Of a DNA stretch of 64,000 nt, positions 45,973 to 57,110 are shown piece after piece; position 1 is the stretch's first letter; each line of letters begins with the position of its first letter. The stretch is from Nageia nagi (taxonomy: Eukaryota; Pinophyta): positions 67,394,001-67,458,000 of the forward strand of contig JBITNC010000001.1 of NCBI GenBank assembly GCA_050084985.1. Direction: 5' to 3'. Made by a program: the position numbers and the translations under genes. The notes under the pieces are model-generated. The model was not told the origin of the DNA. It saw only the letters and a program-made list of their open reading frames with translations, and searched no databases.

Positions 45973-47499
45973 TCAGACTTCACTCCCCCTTGAGGGCAAC
46001 TTCACCAACCCGAGAGAATCCCTAAGCTTGCTGAACTGAGCTTCAGGAAGGGGCTTGGTGAATAAATCAACAAAGTTTTTAGTAGATGGAAAATACTCCA
46101 AGTGTGTGATGTCATCTAGAACCTTCTCCCTGATAAAATGGGCTTGGATTTCCACATGTTTGGTTCTCTGATGGAACACAGGATTCTTAGCCAAAGAGAT
46201 AGCCGATTGATTATCTGAAGAAATAAGAGATGGGCCATTTTGCTTATACCCAATTTCATTCAGAAGATGCCTTAGCCAAATAGCTTCTTGGGTGGCAACA
46301 GACATGGCTCGATATTCAGCTTCGATGGTAGAAAGAGTCACAGTAGGTTGCTTCTTGGAAGCCCAAGAGATAGCACCTAAACCAATGCTAAACACATATG
46401 CAGAGGTTGATTTCCTGTCATCTCTATCTCCCCCATAATCAGAATCTGAGAACCTTGAGAGAACAATCAAGGGCACTTTGGAATACTTAAGAGCAAGATC
46501 CTTTGTCCCTGCCACATACCTCAAGATTTGCTTAACAGCATTGAGGTGTTCAACATATGGTTTTTGCATGAATCGTGCCATCAGATTCACTACAAAGGCA
46601 ATATCAGGTCGAGAGATAATCAGATACAGAAGACTACCAATCAATTGCCTATAAGCTGTAGCATCAGCCAACTAAGAATCTAAGCTCAGAGATACAACGA
46701 TTCTAGGAGAAACAGGTATTGCAGCATATCTACACTCCTCCATTCCAAACTTTTGCAAGATGTATGATATATACTTAGATTGACTAAGATAAGTACAATC
46801 TTTGTGTTGGTATACTTACATCCCAAGATAGTAATGCAATAGACCTAGATCAGTCATTTCAAACGTTGCCTTTAGTTTGGAAATGCACTCTTGGATGATT
46901 TCAATATTATTGCCAGTTATGAGAAGATCATCCACATAAAGGAGAATTAAGACCACATCTTTTCCTTGATTAAGTACATAGAGATCGGAGTCAGAGAAGC
47001 ACTTGGAAAAACCAATATCTACAAAGAATTCTAAAATTTTCTTGTACCATTCTCTACGTGCTTGCTTAAGTCCATACAAAGACTTCTTTAGCTTGCACAC
47101 AAGAGACTCTTTACCTTCTTGAATAAATCCTTTTGGTTGATTCATGTAGATTTCTACATCCAAGTCACCATTGAGAAATGCACTCTTGACATCAAGTTGA
47201 GAAACTTTCCATCCTTGAGCTGCAGAAAGAGCAAGGATTATCCTAACAGTAGGCATCTTGGCCACAGGAGCAAAGGTTTCCTCATAATCAATACCATATT
47301 TCTGAGCGAATCCTTTGGCCACTAATCTTGCTTTGTATTTTTCAACTTCTCCATCAGAATTGTACTTGACCTTGTATATCTATTTATTTCCAATCATATT
47401 TTTCTCATTGGGATAAGGAACCAAATCCCAAGTTTCATTTTTCATTAGTGCCTCATACTCAACTTTCATAGCTTCCATCCAGCACTCTTGTTTGGAAGC
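45973..47499 (-). pseudogene. Copia B reverse transcriptase and RNase H
   Basis: One frame runs from integrase through to 45973, interrupted by TAG at 47390-47392 (Trp codon in A), TAA at 46816-46818 (Gln in A) and TAG at 46672-46674 (Gln in A). RT has [40 protein letters not shown] and LLYVDDLLITG. RNase H is complete: SDSDYGGD, the catalytic STIEAEY region, SSDNQSA, KHVEIQAHFIREK, and the FVDLFTKPLPEAQF tail. Unlike A there is no shift in RNase H. Apart from the three stops the enzyme appears intact. Confidence 0.93.
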
Positions 47500-48486
47500 T
47501 TATTTGAAGGTTGATGGCTCATTCATATTATCAATTTTGGCAAATAAAGATTTATTCAAGGTCATACTCCTTGTAATTCTCTGAGCTGGAGAATTTTGCT
47601 CTTGTGGTGACTTCCCTACATGATCATCCAACCAGTTAGGTGCAAGCGAAGAATCATCTGAATCAGACACCTCAGCATGATAAGTCGTATCCTCAGAAAG
47701 TTCATTGAACTTGACATCCCTAGAAACAAAGACTATTTTATGGGATGAGAAGTAGAGCCTGTAACCTCTATGCTGATTATCATACCCCACAAAGATGCAT
47801 TTTTCTGATCTTTTATCTAGCTTCTTTCTTTTCTCTAAGGTAATGAAGGCAAATGCATCACAACTGAAGACCCTAAAGTGTGAGATGTTAGGTTTCTTTC
47901 CTATCCATGCTTCATACGGAGTTTTACCTTCAACTGCTTTAGTAGGACACCTATTTAGGGTGTGAATAGCAGTGTGAACAGCTTCTCCCCATAAGAAACT
48001 AGGAAGGTTACCCAACATGCATCTTGCCATTTCCATAATAGTTCGATTCTTCCTTTCAGCAACTCCATTTTGCTGAGGGGTGTAAGGGATTGTGAATTGC
48101 CGCTTGATCCCATGTTTAACACAATAGTCATTAAACTCATTGCTATTATACTCACCTCCATTATTAGATCTCAGCATCTTGATCTTAAAATTAGTTTGAT
48201 TTTCAACAAGAGCCTTGAAGTCTTTAAACCTGTCAAAAGTTTGATCCTTGTGCTCAAGTAGATAACCAAATGTCATCCTACTGAAGTCATCAATGAAGGT
48301 CAGAACATAAGAAGCTCCCCCTAGAGACTTAGTCTGAAATGGACCCATCAAATCTGAATGCACAAGCTGAAGAGGATGAGTAGCCCGAGTTGCCTTATCT
48401 TTTTCAAACTTTTGCCTATTCATCTTTCCTAGAATGCATCTTTCACAAAGACCAATTGTGGGTGAAATATTAGGTAAACCTTCCAC
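47500..48486 (-). pseudogene. Copia B integrase
   Basis: A 328-codon open piece. The first catalytic Asp is in HSDLMGPF and the Glu in GVAERKNRT. The middle Asp is replaced: RSNNGGEY instead of RSDNGGEY. Copia C has the same Asn (RSNNGKEY), while A keeps Asp. Loss of this metal ligand should abolish strand transfer. The C-terminal copia-specific segments are complete to EPSTFK, then TAA. The frame is shifted by one base from the protease frame near 48480. Confidence 0.92.
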
Positions 48487-48922
48487 AAGTTTCTTGAGTT
48501 TTCATATCTTGAATACTCTTGTGGTTAAGGTGCCCTAATCGTTGATGCCAAAGATTACCCTTTGAACAAACATTTGCTGCAAGACACATCTTTGAAGGAA
48601 CTTGATCCACAATATAAAGGTCATCCTTTACTGATCCTTTCATCAAGGTGGCAAGTCCTTTCTTAACACACCAGGAGTGTGAGGTAAACTCAAATGAGTA
48701 TCCTTTCCTTGTAATCTGAATTACGGAGATAAGATTCATCCTTAGTTTAGGCACATAAAAGACATTATCAAGAGCCTTTTCATGAATCTTCACACTCCCT
48801 ATTCCTTGAACATCAAGGACTGTATTATCACCTATCACAATTATATCCTTCTTATACTTATGAAAGTTTTCAAACTTATCCTTTTCATAACACATGTGAT
48901 TAGTGCATCCTGAATCAACAAT
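48487..48922 (-). pseudogene. Copia B protease and pre-integrase region
   Basis: The protease follows a TAG at 48923-48925 (Trp in A) and has DSGCTNHMCYEKDKF. It continues to VFYVPKLRMNLISV and the zinc-binding LWHQRLGHLNHKSIQDM, ending in a frameshifted ETCGRFT. Protease would cut the polyprotein. Confidence 0.88.
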
Positions 48923-49870
48923 CTAATCATTTGAAATAGTTTGAGTCATTGAGTAGTAGGCAACAGTAGCAGCATGCTTGTTCTTCTTTTTATTATTGAA
49001 ATTTCTCACATTTGCATTTCCCTTACCTTTTTGAGAAAATTTCTTTTTACGATAATCATACTCTTTGTGCCCAAAGATGCCACAAAAGTTACAATTTCCA
49101 TCAAACTTTTCCTGAGGTGTTGGATTGCTTGATCCAGCTTTGTCATTCTTTTGCTTGAAGTTGCCATGCTTCTTGATGGTAGATGAGGATTTGTTATCTT
49201 TGAATTTATAATGTTTGAAATTCTTCTTGAAAGGAGTTTTGGTTGCTCCTAGAGCAATGCTATTATCCTTTGAAGAAAAGTTCAACATTTTCTTGTTCAA
49301 AGTTTCCTCATGCTTCAGAAGGAGTCTAGAAAGGTTATCAAGAGAGATGACATCTTCTTCATCATCAAGCCTAGTCTCCATAACTGTAACAAAGTTATTG
49401 AACTTTGTAGAAAGGCTTTGAAGAATGATGAAGACCATGAACTCATCATTGATCCAGTTGCACCCACAGCTAACCAGTTGTGTCCTGAGGTTAATGATTT
49501 TGTTCAAGTAGATAAAAGCACTTTCATCTTCACCTTGACGATATTGCAACAACTTTTGTAGAATAGTGAACCTCCTTGAAAATTTTGACCCAAGGTAAAT
49601 TTTCTTTAGCCTATCCCAAGCTTCCTTTGCTGATGTTGAAGAAGAGATCATGAGAAGGACGTCATCTGAAACTGCACGATAGATCATTGAAGTTGCTAAC
49701 TCATTCTTTGAGTTGTAGATTTCAAGAGCCTTCTCATCTGTAGGAGCGACCATGTCTTCATTAACTATCTGCCACAGCTTCCTTGCTTGTAACTCAGCTT
49801 TCATACGAGGTTCCCATATGTCAAAGTTGGAACCGTCGAGTATATGCTTAGGTATGAATGTTTCAACCAT
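48923..49870 (-). pseudogene. Copia B gag
   Basis: The start at 49870 (MVETFIPKH) lies two bases after the acceptor AG. The gag is uninterrupted for 315 codons up to the TAG. UBN2-type motifs are DGSNFDIWEPRM, AWDRLKKIYLG and NLRTQLVSCGCNWINDEF. The zinc knuckle reads CNFCGIFGHKEYDY, so the final cysteine is tyrosine. This is the most intact gag in the window and may still yield protein. Confidence 0.9.
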
Positions 49871-51590
49871 TGCTACACAAAAGTAAATATGCAATAAGAA
49901 TGCAATTTTTTACAATTTACCATCTATACAAATAAAACATTGATAAGTAAACATGTCCTACATGTGTAAACTTAAAACCATGATCCGTAGAAGGATAAAG
50001 TTGAGGTTGTTTTCTTGTATAGAATTAGGCCTTCACCTGGATGCCCACAAGGTGGAGCCCAGGTACTACCAGTCCTCAACCAGTTCACCTTGGTCAGTAA
50101 TATACTCTCACAAGGAGAAGTACTAACTATTTTCTAAGGATCCGATGTATCTTGGACCGGCCATTTTAATTATCTTTTTAAGGTTTTCAGTTTTCCTTCT
50201 AGGTTATCAGGATAATCCTTGAATGGACGTGCAGACATGTGGTATCACTACACACATGCCTGTCCACCTAATAGAGTTATGTCCAATCCAACAGAGGTCT
50301 TAGGGGCAATTAAGACAAACTTACCACCACTTGGGTCTTCGGACTAAAAAGGCTCCAATCTGCCCTGTCCTCACCTCATGGCTCCCCAAACAAGTCATGT
50401 TGTGGAAAAGTACGTGCGAATGTGTTCATTTTAGGGGTTACTTTCAATATTTTACGTTTTGCAAGTATAAAGTAATTGTGCAAAAATATAAAGTAAAGTA
50501 AAACTACATCATCCACACAAACTTGACAAACCTTAAAAGTCTAATGGGTTTTGTACTAACCCCTAAAGGATATTTTACATTTTTGCATACTTTGCTCAAT
50601 TTCATAAATTCATTCAATCATTTTAATGAATTTAAAAAAAGACTAAGTCCTACTTAGCATTAATCCATAACTTAAACATGCATTATTCCATGACTTAAAA
50701 ATTAAGTAATAATCATGCATCATGCATTATTTAACTTAAAATTTTAAGTCCTAAGCATGCTTTATTCCTCAAACAAGATGAAGAGGCATGCATTACAAGC
50801 TTAGCATGCAAGATCTAGATAAAGTTTTAAGTAAAAATTATACAAATTCCCCCCTTTTCACTTAAAGTTTTATCCCTAAAAAATTGTATGCTAAAACTTG
50901 TCTTTTAAGTATGCATTTTAAGTAAAAAAAAATTCCCTTATTTACTTAAAAAAATAGCATACTTAGATTACCTTAGCAAATTACCATGCTTAGAGAAAAA
51001 AAATGCTAAGAGGTTGGCATTCTAGAAATTGCATGTGCACCTTAGTAAATTAAACATGCAATATTAAATATATTCTAAGCATTTTTTTTTTTTAAAGTAA
51101 GCTAAGTGTAACTTAAAAATATTTTTGACCTTATTGTAGAAATAAGTTAAAAATATTCACTACTTACCAAGTCTCCAAGAATTAAATGGAAAAAGAAGGA
51201 GACCCATACCCCTACTTCATGCATATTTAATGCTTCTTTTACCAAAGCTTTCCAAATAACAAAAAAATACTCTAAGTCAAAAACAAATAAATGCTTTTGG
51301 TAAAAAAGGATGGCTACCCTTCCCTTACCAAGAAGGAGTATACGTTGCCTCTTGGGAGTAATTAAACAAGGACATAAAAAAAAATCAAAACCCCCTCCTT
51401 AGTTGGTAAAATTAAATGCATGTTTGTACTTAAAAGATGACCCCCCCTTTTTTCTTCTACCAAGAAGAGCATATGTTGCTTGTGGAGGAGCATAGAAAGA
51501 AGGAAAAAAGTGGTCAACAAAAAATTAAATGCACAAGGGGTTTGGTTGGGTCCTTAAGACTTAGGTGGAGTGGTGAGGTGCTCACCACAT

Positions 51591-51824
51591 TCAGACCCTA
51601 GTTGCTAAGACTTTGTCTCCAATAGTGAACAACCCAGTCTTGTCAGCACTAGCACTAGGAGCAATTGCATCAATGTAAGTGCCTCCATTAGAGCCCTTGA
51701 AGAATCTAAGTCCATAAGGTTGGTCGACCTCCACCTCATATTCCTCGTATTTATCTTCTAAAGGTAAAGAAGAATTTGTGTTCTCTTCCTCGGTGGGTTT
51801 CGATCCCTCACCCTCGCTTGACAT
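51591..51824 (-). pseudogene. Captured PDZ-domain gene fragment
   Basis: An open frame of 77 codons in the sense direction of B starts MSSEGEGSKPTEEEN and continues through DKYEEYEVEVDQPYG. GLRFFKGSNGGTYIDAIAP and ADKTGLFTIGDKVLAT complete the first half of a PDZ domain. This closely resembles plant chloroplast thylakoid PDZ proteins (MET1/ZKT and ENH1 types: QPYGLKFxKGxDGGTYIDAI, ADKTGxFTVGDxVxAT). The match stops after KVLATR, then RV and TGA, where such genes may have an exon end. I infer a captured host exon. A and C lack it at this position. Confidence 0.75.
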
Positions 51825-52209
51825 GACTGTGCCCCTTTCACTGGTAGTGGCACAAATGACTATTCATCTCACGAAATAGAGCCGATCATTTTTGGCCCAA
51901 CTGAAGGCCTTTGAATTTGGACTAACACAGGAGAGAAGAACTGGACGAGGAGATTCGAACCCATGACAGCCATCTCTGGGCACCCAAAGAGACTACGAGA
52001 TCAGTGAAGCTGTACTGGCCAACATGATGATTTCATAGCAATATTAATGCTGTGTTATGGGAGGCAATTGGCAAGTTTAGCTCTGCTCAGGCAAATTGGT
52101 GGTGGTAATGCCCTGTAAATATGAGCAGCGAACTACTTGCCACGTATGATTCTGGAGATTATGTTGTTTGATATTTTTATTGGATAAGGAAGATTTGAAA
52201 ATCTATCAA

Positions 52210-52306
52210 TACCATTCGTAGACCATGAAAATCTATCTGCATCATGCATCTTGTCAAACAATTCGTGTGCCTTCCCTACGGTTCCACATTTTGCATACAT
52301 GTCTAC
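52210..52306 (-). pseudogene. Captured PPR fragment 1 in copia B
   Basis: In element sense it reads VDMYAKCGTVGKAHELFDKM then HDADRFSWST, an almost perfect plant S/P-type PPR repeat (VDMYAKCGxxxxAxxLFDxM). No stop falls within it. Confidence 0.75.
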
Positions 52307-52442
52307 CAGGACGTGGAGGTGGAGGCGGTCGTGCGACAGAGGCCGCAGCTAGGAGGTGAGAGAGGTGCCACTAAAGGCACATGGTAGGAGACTTAAAAAA
52401 ATCACAAAGAGACAATGGAAGGTTAAAGAGAGGAGAGGCACC

Positions 52443-52630
52443 CTGTCAAACAATTTGCAGACCTTTCAACGTATCCATTTTATGCATTTTCTGCGATCAT
52501 TGCATTGAACGAGACTGCATCTTGATGAGGCATTTTGTCAAACAATTTACAGAACCTTTCAATGTATCTGATTTTATGCATATTCATGGACCATTGCAGT
52601 CCATAAAACTGCATTTCGACATGGCATTTT
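52443..52630 (-). pseudogene. Captured PPR fragments 2 and 3 in copia B
   Basis: Two adjoining PPR repeats with stops: MPCRNAVLWTAMVHEYA, then a broken NGYIEKVCKLFDKMP-like stretch, and HQDAVSFNAMIAENA followed by NGYVE. The ATGCATAAAAxGGATACGTTGAAAGG segment is shared with A at 2795-2825, so this capture is common to A and B. Confidence 0.65.
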
Positions 52631-53206
52631 GTGTTCCACATTATTAAAAAATGTTTATTAAACTTTGCAAAAAAAATATTGCACCCCTTTCCCTTTTTTT
52701 AATATGTTACATCTTTAAAATATTTCCCCCATATTTGCTTTAAATAAATTGCCTCTAAAAATTATTTCCCTCTATTTGCATTAAACTTTTTGCAAAAATA
52801 AAAAAAATTTAGAGAAGAAATAAAGTATTATGTAAATATTACACCTTGGCAATGCTTGTAATAGAGTTATTAATCAATGCTACTAACAAACAAAATGTTA
52901 GTAAAAAAATATTTGCATTACATAGTATCCTCTTAAAAGGTATATCATGTATTAAGCATTTTGTAAAAAACATGCTACTAACATAAGAGGTTAGTATAAA
53001 AAAATGCTTGCATTGCCATTTTGATCATATTTTGCAAAATAAATAAGCTCCAATATCTCACAAAATATGTTAGTATCTAATGCAATAATCCATAAGATAA
53101 CCAAATGAGGAGGAAATTTATACCTTCTCTTAGTTTTACCTCACCAATGGGGTGTAAGATGAGGAATGAAGGCCTTCAAGATGTTGAAGAAGAGCTTCCA
53201 CACCAA

Positions 53207-53219
53207 GCTCTAGATACCA
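53207..53219 (-). promoter_or_regulatory. Primer-binding site of copia B
   Basis: On the minus strand TGGTATCTAGAGC follows the 5' LTR after two bases; it is the iMet site with one extra base. Confidence 0.8.
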
Positions 53220-53221
53220 AT

Positions 53222-53699
53222 TGAAGGATTTAGACCTACTCTAATCCTCAAGGTCCAAGACTAGGAAACTCAATCATACAACATAACACTATTCACACAA
53301 GATAACACAAGTGTAATTTGGTTCCTCCCTCCTTGGGAGTACATCCACAACTAGTATCTCAATTCTCAAGTATGCCCCTCTTACAACTATTCTCTTCCTC
53401 TCCTACACAAACTAGTAGAGTAATCTTACTCTAAAACTTAGTTATGTTACAAGAGGAGAGGCCCTCTATTTATAGCTTGAGAGCACCTCCCTAACCTCCC
53501 TTTAACCCAAGGGTAAGGTTAGGGTTACAATAAATGTATGACCTAACTTTAACCTACCAACTAACCCCATGGTAAGGTCAAAGTCCACACATAATAAAGA
53601 ATTCAATTAATCCCTTAAGGTATCTACATATCCTTTAAGTGATTAATTGAACTTACAAGGAGTTTAGATATTCACAATATTTCATTACAAATTCTAACA
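53222..53699 (-). repeat. 5' LTR of copia B
   Basis: A 478-bp LTR with an inverted TATA box (TATTTATA at 53467-53474). It is followed by GTCAT (53700-53704). Confidence 0.95.
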
Positions 53700-53704
53700 G
53701 TCAT

Positions 53705-54140
53705 CACAAACATGCCATGCCAAAAACTTATAGTCACTTGCTATATATAAAACATATGTTGATTATCATTACAAAATAAAGCATGCACATATGAGTTCCT
53801 CACTTATAGATAATTGAATAGTGTCAAAAGACACATAAGAGTTTCTCACACATGGATAACTAAATAGTGCTAGATTGATCAAAATAGAGCATGCACATAT
53901 GAGTTCCTCACATATGGATAATTGAATAATGCCAAAAGACACATAATAATTCCTCACACATGGATAACTAAACAGTGCTATATTGGTCAGTTTGTACAAC
54001 AAGTTATTCATGCAAATCGAACTTACCATAAAGGTGTACAACAAAATCAACACTATACAATACAAAATCCTCCTAAGGGTGAAGTTATCATCACAAACAT
54101 GAATTCAACATAAGAATTCAAACTTCACTCTCCCTTGAGG
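53705..54140 (-). repeat. Copia C 3' region with hairpin repeats
   Basis: Two units of 108 bp (starts 53781 and 53889) each contain GAGTTCCTCACATATGGATAA-like and related half-units of about 50 bp. On the sense strand a typical half-unit pairs AGTT..CC with GG AACT around a loop. A further unit at about 53998-54025 pairs AAGTT with AACTT. It sits between RNase H and the part of the 3' region interrupted by B. Confidence 0.7.
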
Positions 54141-55600
54141 GTAACTTCACCAATCTGATAACATCTCTAAGCTTACAAAATTAAGCATTCAAGAGGGGTT
54201 TGATGAAAAAATCAACAGAGTTCAAGGTGTATGGACAATACTCTAGTTGTATGATGCCATTAAGAACTTTCTCTTTGATAAAATGGGCATGGATTCCACA
54301 TATTTTGTTCTTTGATGGAACATAAGATTCTTAGCCAAAGAAATAGTTGATGGATTATCTGAAGAGATCAAAGATGATCCACCTTGCTCATACCTAATTT
54401 CTTTCAGAAGATGCCTTAACCAAATGGCTTCCTAGGTTGCAACAAACATGGCATAATATTCAACTTCTATGGTGGAAACAGAAATAGCACGCTACTTCTT
54501 GGAAGCCCAAAAGATAGCACCTAAACCAATGCTAAACACATACATAGAGGTTGATTTCCTATCATCTTTATCTCCCCCATAGTTAGAATCTGAGAATCCA
54601 AAGAGAACAAATGAGGGTAACTTAAAATACTTGAGAGCAAGATCCTTAGTCCTTGTGACATACCTCAAGATTTGCTTAATAGCATTGAGGTGCTCAACAT
54701 ATGGTTTCTACATGAATCATGCCATCAGATTCACTGCAAAGGTAATATCTAGCCTAGATATAAGCAAATACAAAAGATTAGCAATTAATTGCCTATAAGT
54801 TGTAGCATCAGCTAATTGAGAGTTAGAGCTTAGAGAAATAGTGATTCTAGGAGAGACTAGGATTGCAGCATATCTACACTCTTCCATTTCAAACTTTTGT
54901 AAGATATCTGATATATACTTAGATTGACTAAGGTAAGTACAATCCTTATATTGATACACTTGCATTCTAATATAGTAGTGCAAGAGACCAAGATTAATCA
55001 TTTCAAATGTTACCTTAAATTTGGATATGTACTCTTGAATGATTTCATCATTGTTCTCGATAATCAAAAGATCATTCATGTAAAAGAGAATCAAGACCAC
55101 ATCTTTTCTTTTATTGAGCACATATATATCAGAGTTAAAAAAACATTTGGAGAATCCAATGTCTACAAAGTACCTTGAAATCTTTTTGTACTAGGCTTGA
55201 GATGTTTACTTAAGTCTACACAATGACTTCTTTAACTTACACACAAAGGACTCTTTGTCTTCAATAATAAACCCTTCTGGTTGATTCATGAAGATGTTTA
55301 GATTTAAGTCACCATTGAGAAATGCACTCTTGACATCAAGTTGAAAAACTTTCCATCCTTAACCTGTAGAAAGAGCAAGGATAACTCTCATAGTAGGCAT
55401 CTTTTCTATAGGAGCAAAGGTTTCCTCATAATCTACATCATATTTCTTAGCAAAACCTTTAGATACTAACCTTACCTTGTATTTATGATATCTCTAGCTA
55501 AATTGGACTTGACTTTGTAGATCCACTTATTACCAATCATATTCTTTTCATTGGGATAAAGAACCAAGTCCTAAGTTTTTTTTTCATAAGCATCTCATAC
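54141..55600 (-). pseudogene. Copia C reverse transcriptase and RNase H
   Basis: RNase H is worn, and its acidic motifs can be traced only in pieces (54150-54700). RT (55121-54717 and upstream) has GLLHYYIRMQVYQ and YLSQSKYISDILQKF. The catalytic box reads YMNDLLI instead of YVDDLLI, so the first catalytic Asp is Asn. [13 protein letters not shown] is recognisable near 55330. Many stops; non-functional. Confidence 0.85.
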
Positions 55601-56554
55601 TCCACTTTCATGGCTTCCATCCAACACTCATGCTTTGAAACTTCTTTGAAGATTGAGGGCTCATGCTTATTTTTAATATTGGAAAATAAAGATTTGTTCA
55701 AGGTCATGCTCCTTATTACCCCTTTATGTTGGAGAATTTTATTCTTGAGGTGATTTGTCAACATCAATATCTAATTATCTAGGTGCAACTGAAGAGTCCT
55801 TTGGAACATCAACATCCTCATTAGAAGCATATTCTTTAGGAAGTTCATTAAACTTTACATCCCTTAAAATAAATGCATCTTTGTAGGATAAAGACTAGAG
55901 CTTGTATCCTCTATGCTGACTATCATAATCAATGAAGATACATTTTTTAGCTCTTTTATCCAACTTCTTCCTTTTCTCAAAAATAATGTAAGAGAATGCT
56001 TCATAACCAAACACCCTAAGGTGAAAAATGTTAGGTTTTCTTCTTGAACAAGCCTCAAAAGGAGTTTTACTCTGAATAACTTTTGTAGGACACCTATTCA
56101 AGTTGTAAATAACAATGCTTATACCTTCACCCCATAAGAATTTAAGAAGATTACCCAACATGCATCTAGCCATCTCCATAATTATTTTATTTTTCTTTTT
56201 GGTAACACCATTCTACTAAGGAGTGTAAGGAATCGTAAACTACCTTTTGATTCCATACTTAACATAATAGTCATTAAACCAATTGTTGTTATATTCTTTG
56301 CCATTATTTGATCTCAACATCTTGATTTTAAGGTTAGTTTGATTCTCAACAAAGGCCTTAAAAATCTTAAAACTCTCAAATTTTTGATCCTTATGCTCAA
56401 GTAGATACCTAAAGGTCATCCTACTAAATTCATCAATGAAGATCAAGATATAAGATGCTTCTCCAAGTGACTTAATCTGAAATAGACCCATCAAATCTAA
56501 ATGAACAAGTTGATGAGGTTGAGATGCTTTTGTTTCCTTATCTTTTTCACACTT
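55601..56554 (-). pseudogene. Copia C integrase
   Basis: 56494-56240 carries the core: DLMGLFQIKSLGEASYILIF, IDEFSRMTF and RSNNGKEYNNNWFNDYYVK, with Asn at the second catalytic position as in B. 56179-55895 has MEMARCMLGNLLKFLWGE and the CPTKVIQSKTPFEA region, ending in the copia C-terminal part KCIFIDYDSQHRGYKL. Frame breaks lie near 56230 and 55860. Confidence 0.85.
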
Positions 56555-57110
56555 TTATCTATGCATCTTGCTAAGAATGCACTTCTCACATAGACCAACC
56601 AAAGGAGAAATTAAAGGCAAACCTTCTATAAGTTCTTGGTCTTTCATAACTTGAATACTCTTATGGTTAAGGTGCTTTAAATGATGGTGCCAAAGATTAC
56701 CTTTAGAACACACACTAGAAGTAAGACATATCTTTGATAGAACTTGATCCATAATGTAAAGGTTATCTTTCATAGATCCTTTAACCAAAGTGGTAAGTCT
56801 GTTCTTAATACACTAGAATTAAGATTTGAACTCAAAAGAGTACATTTTTTTAGCAACTTGGATCATCGAGAGAAGGTTCATCCTTAACTTTAGAATATAA
56901 AGAATATTTTCAAGAACCTTTTTGTGAATCATTACACACCCAATTCTTTGAACTTCAAGGGTAGAGTTATCACCTATCACAATTGTATCTTTTTTATACT
57001 TATGAAAGTTCTCAAACTTTTCCTTTTCAAAGCATAGGTGATTGGTGCAACTAGAGTTAATAATCCATTCAGATGAAAATGAGTAAGACATGGAGTAGAG
57101 TGTCATAGCA
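56555..57110 (-). pseudogene. Copia C protease and pre-integrase
   Basis: 57106-56819 has SSEWIINSSCTNHLCFEKEKF, in which the catalytic DSG is NSS, so the protease is dead. 56788-56555 has GNLWHHHLKHLNHKSIQVMKD, the pre-integrase zinc region with a changed GH pair. One stop separates the two pieces. Confidence 0.85.

Larger units (their letters stand above)
49873..53139 (-). other. Probable 5' leader intron of copia B
   Basis: The donor GTGAG/GTAAAA begins at 53139 and the acceptor TTACTTTTGTGTAG ends at 49873, two bases before the gag ATG; length 3267 nt. Inside, in sense order, lie a short AT-rich part, PPR fragments, GC-rich sequence, a PDZ-domain exon and the AT-rich ACTTAAG part. The conserved block shared with A and C (49985-50420) comes last. 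Confidence 0.55.
44485..53699 (-). mobile_element. Ty1/copia element B, young, nested in C
   Basis: A 9215-bp full-length element on the minus strand with a perfect GTCAT duplication. Its LTRs differ by about five substitutions and one 7-bp gap (near 1 percent by eye), making it the youngest insertion in the window. It is the close sister of A. Gag-pol has a TAG at the gag/protease border, one frameshift before integrase and four later nonsense codons, most private to this copy. The leader carries PPR and PDZ gene fragments. Confidence 0.96.

Noticed and set aside
51930-52020. GGGTTCGAATC with a TGGCC word upstream in the B leader (minus strand), tRNA-Ser or SINE like
   Set aside because: The A box is poor and the stems cannot be completed convincingly by eye; a covariance search would be needed.
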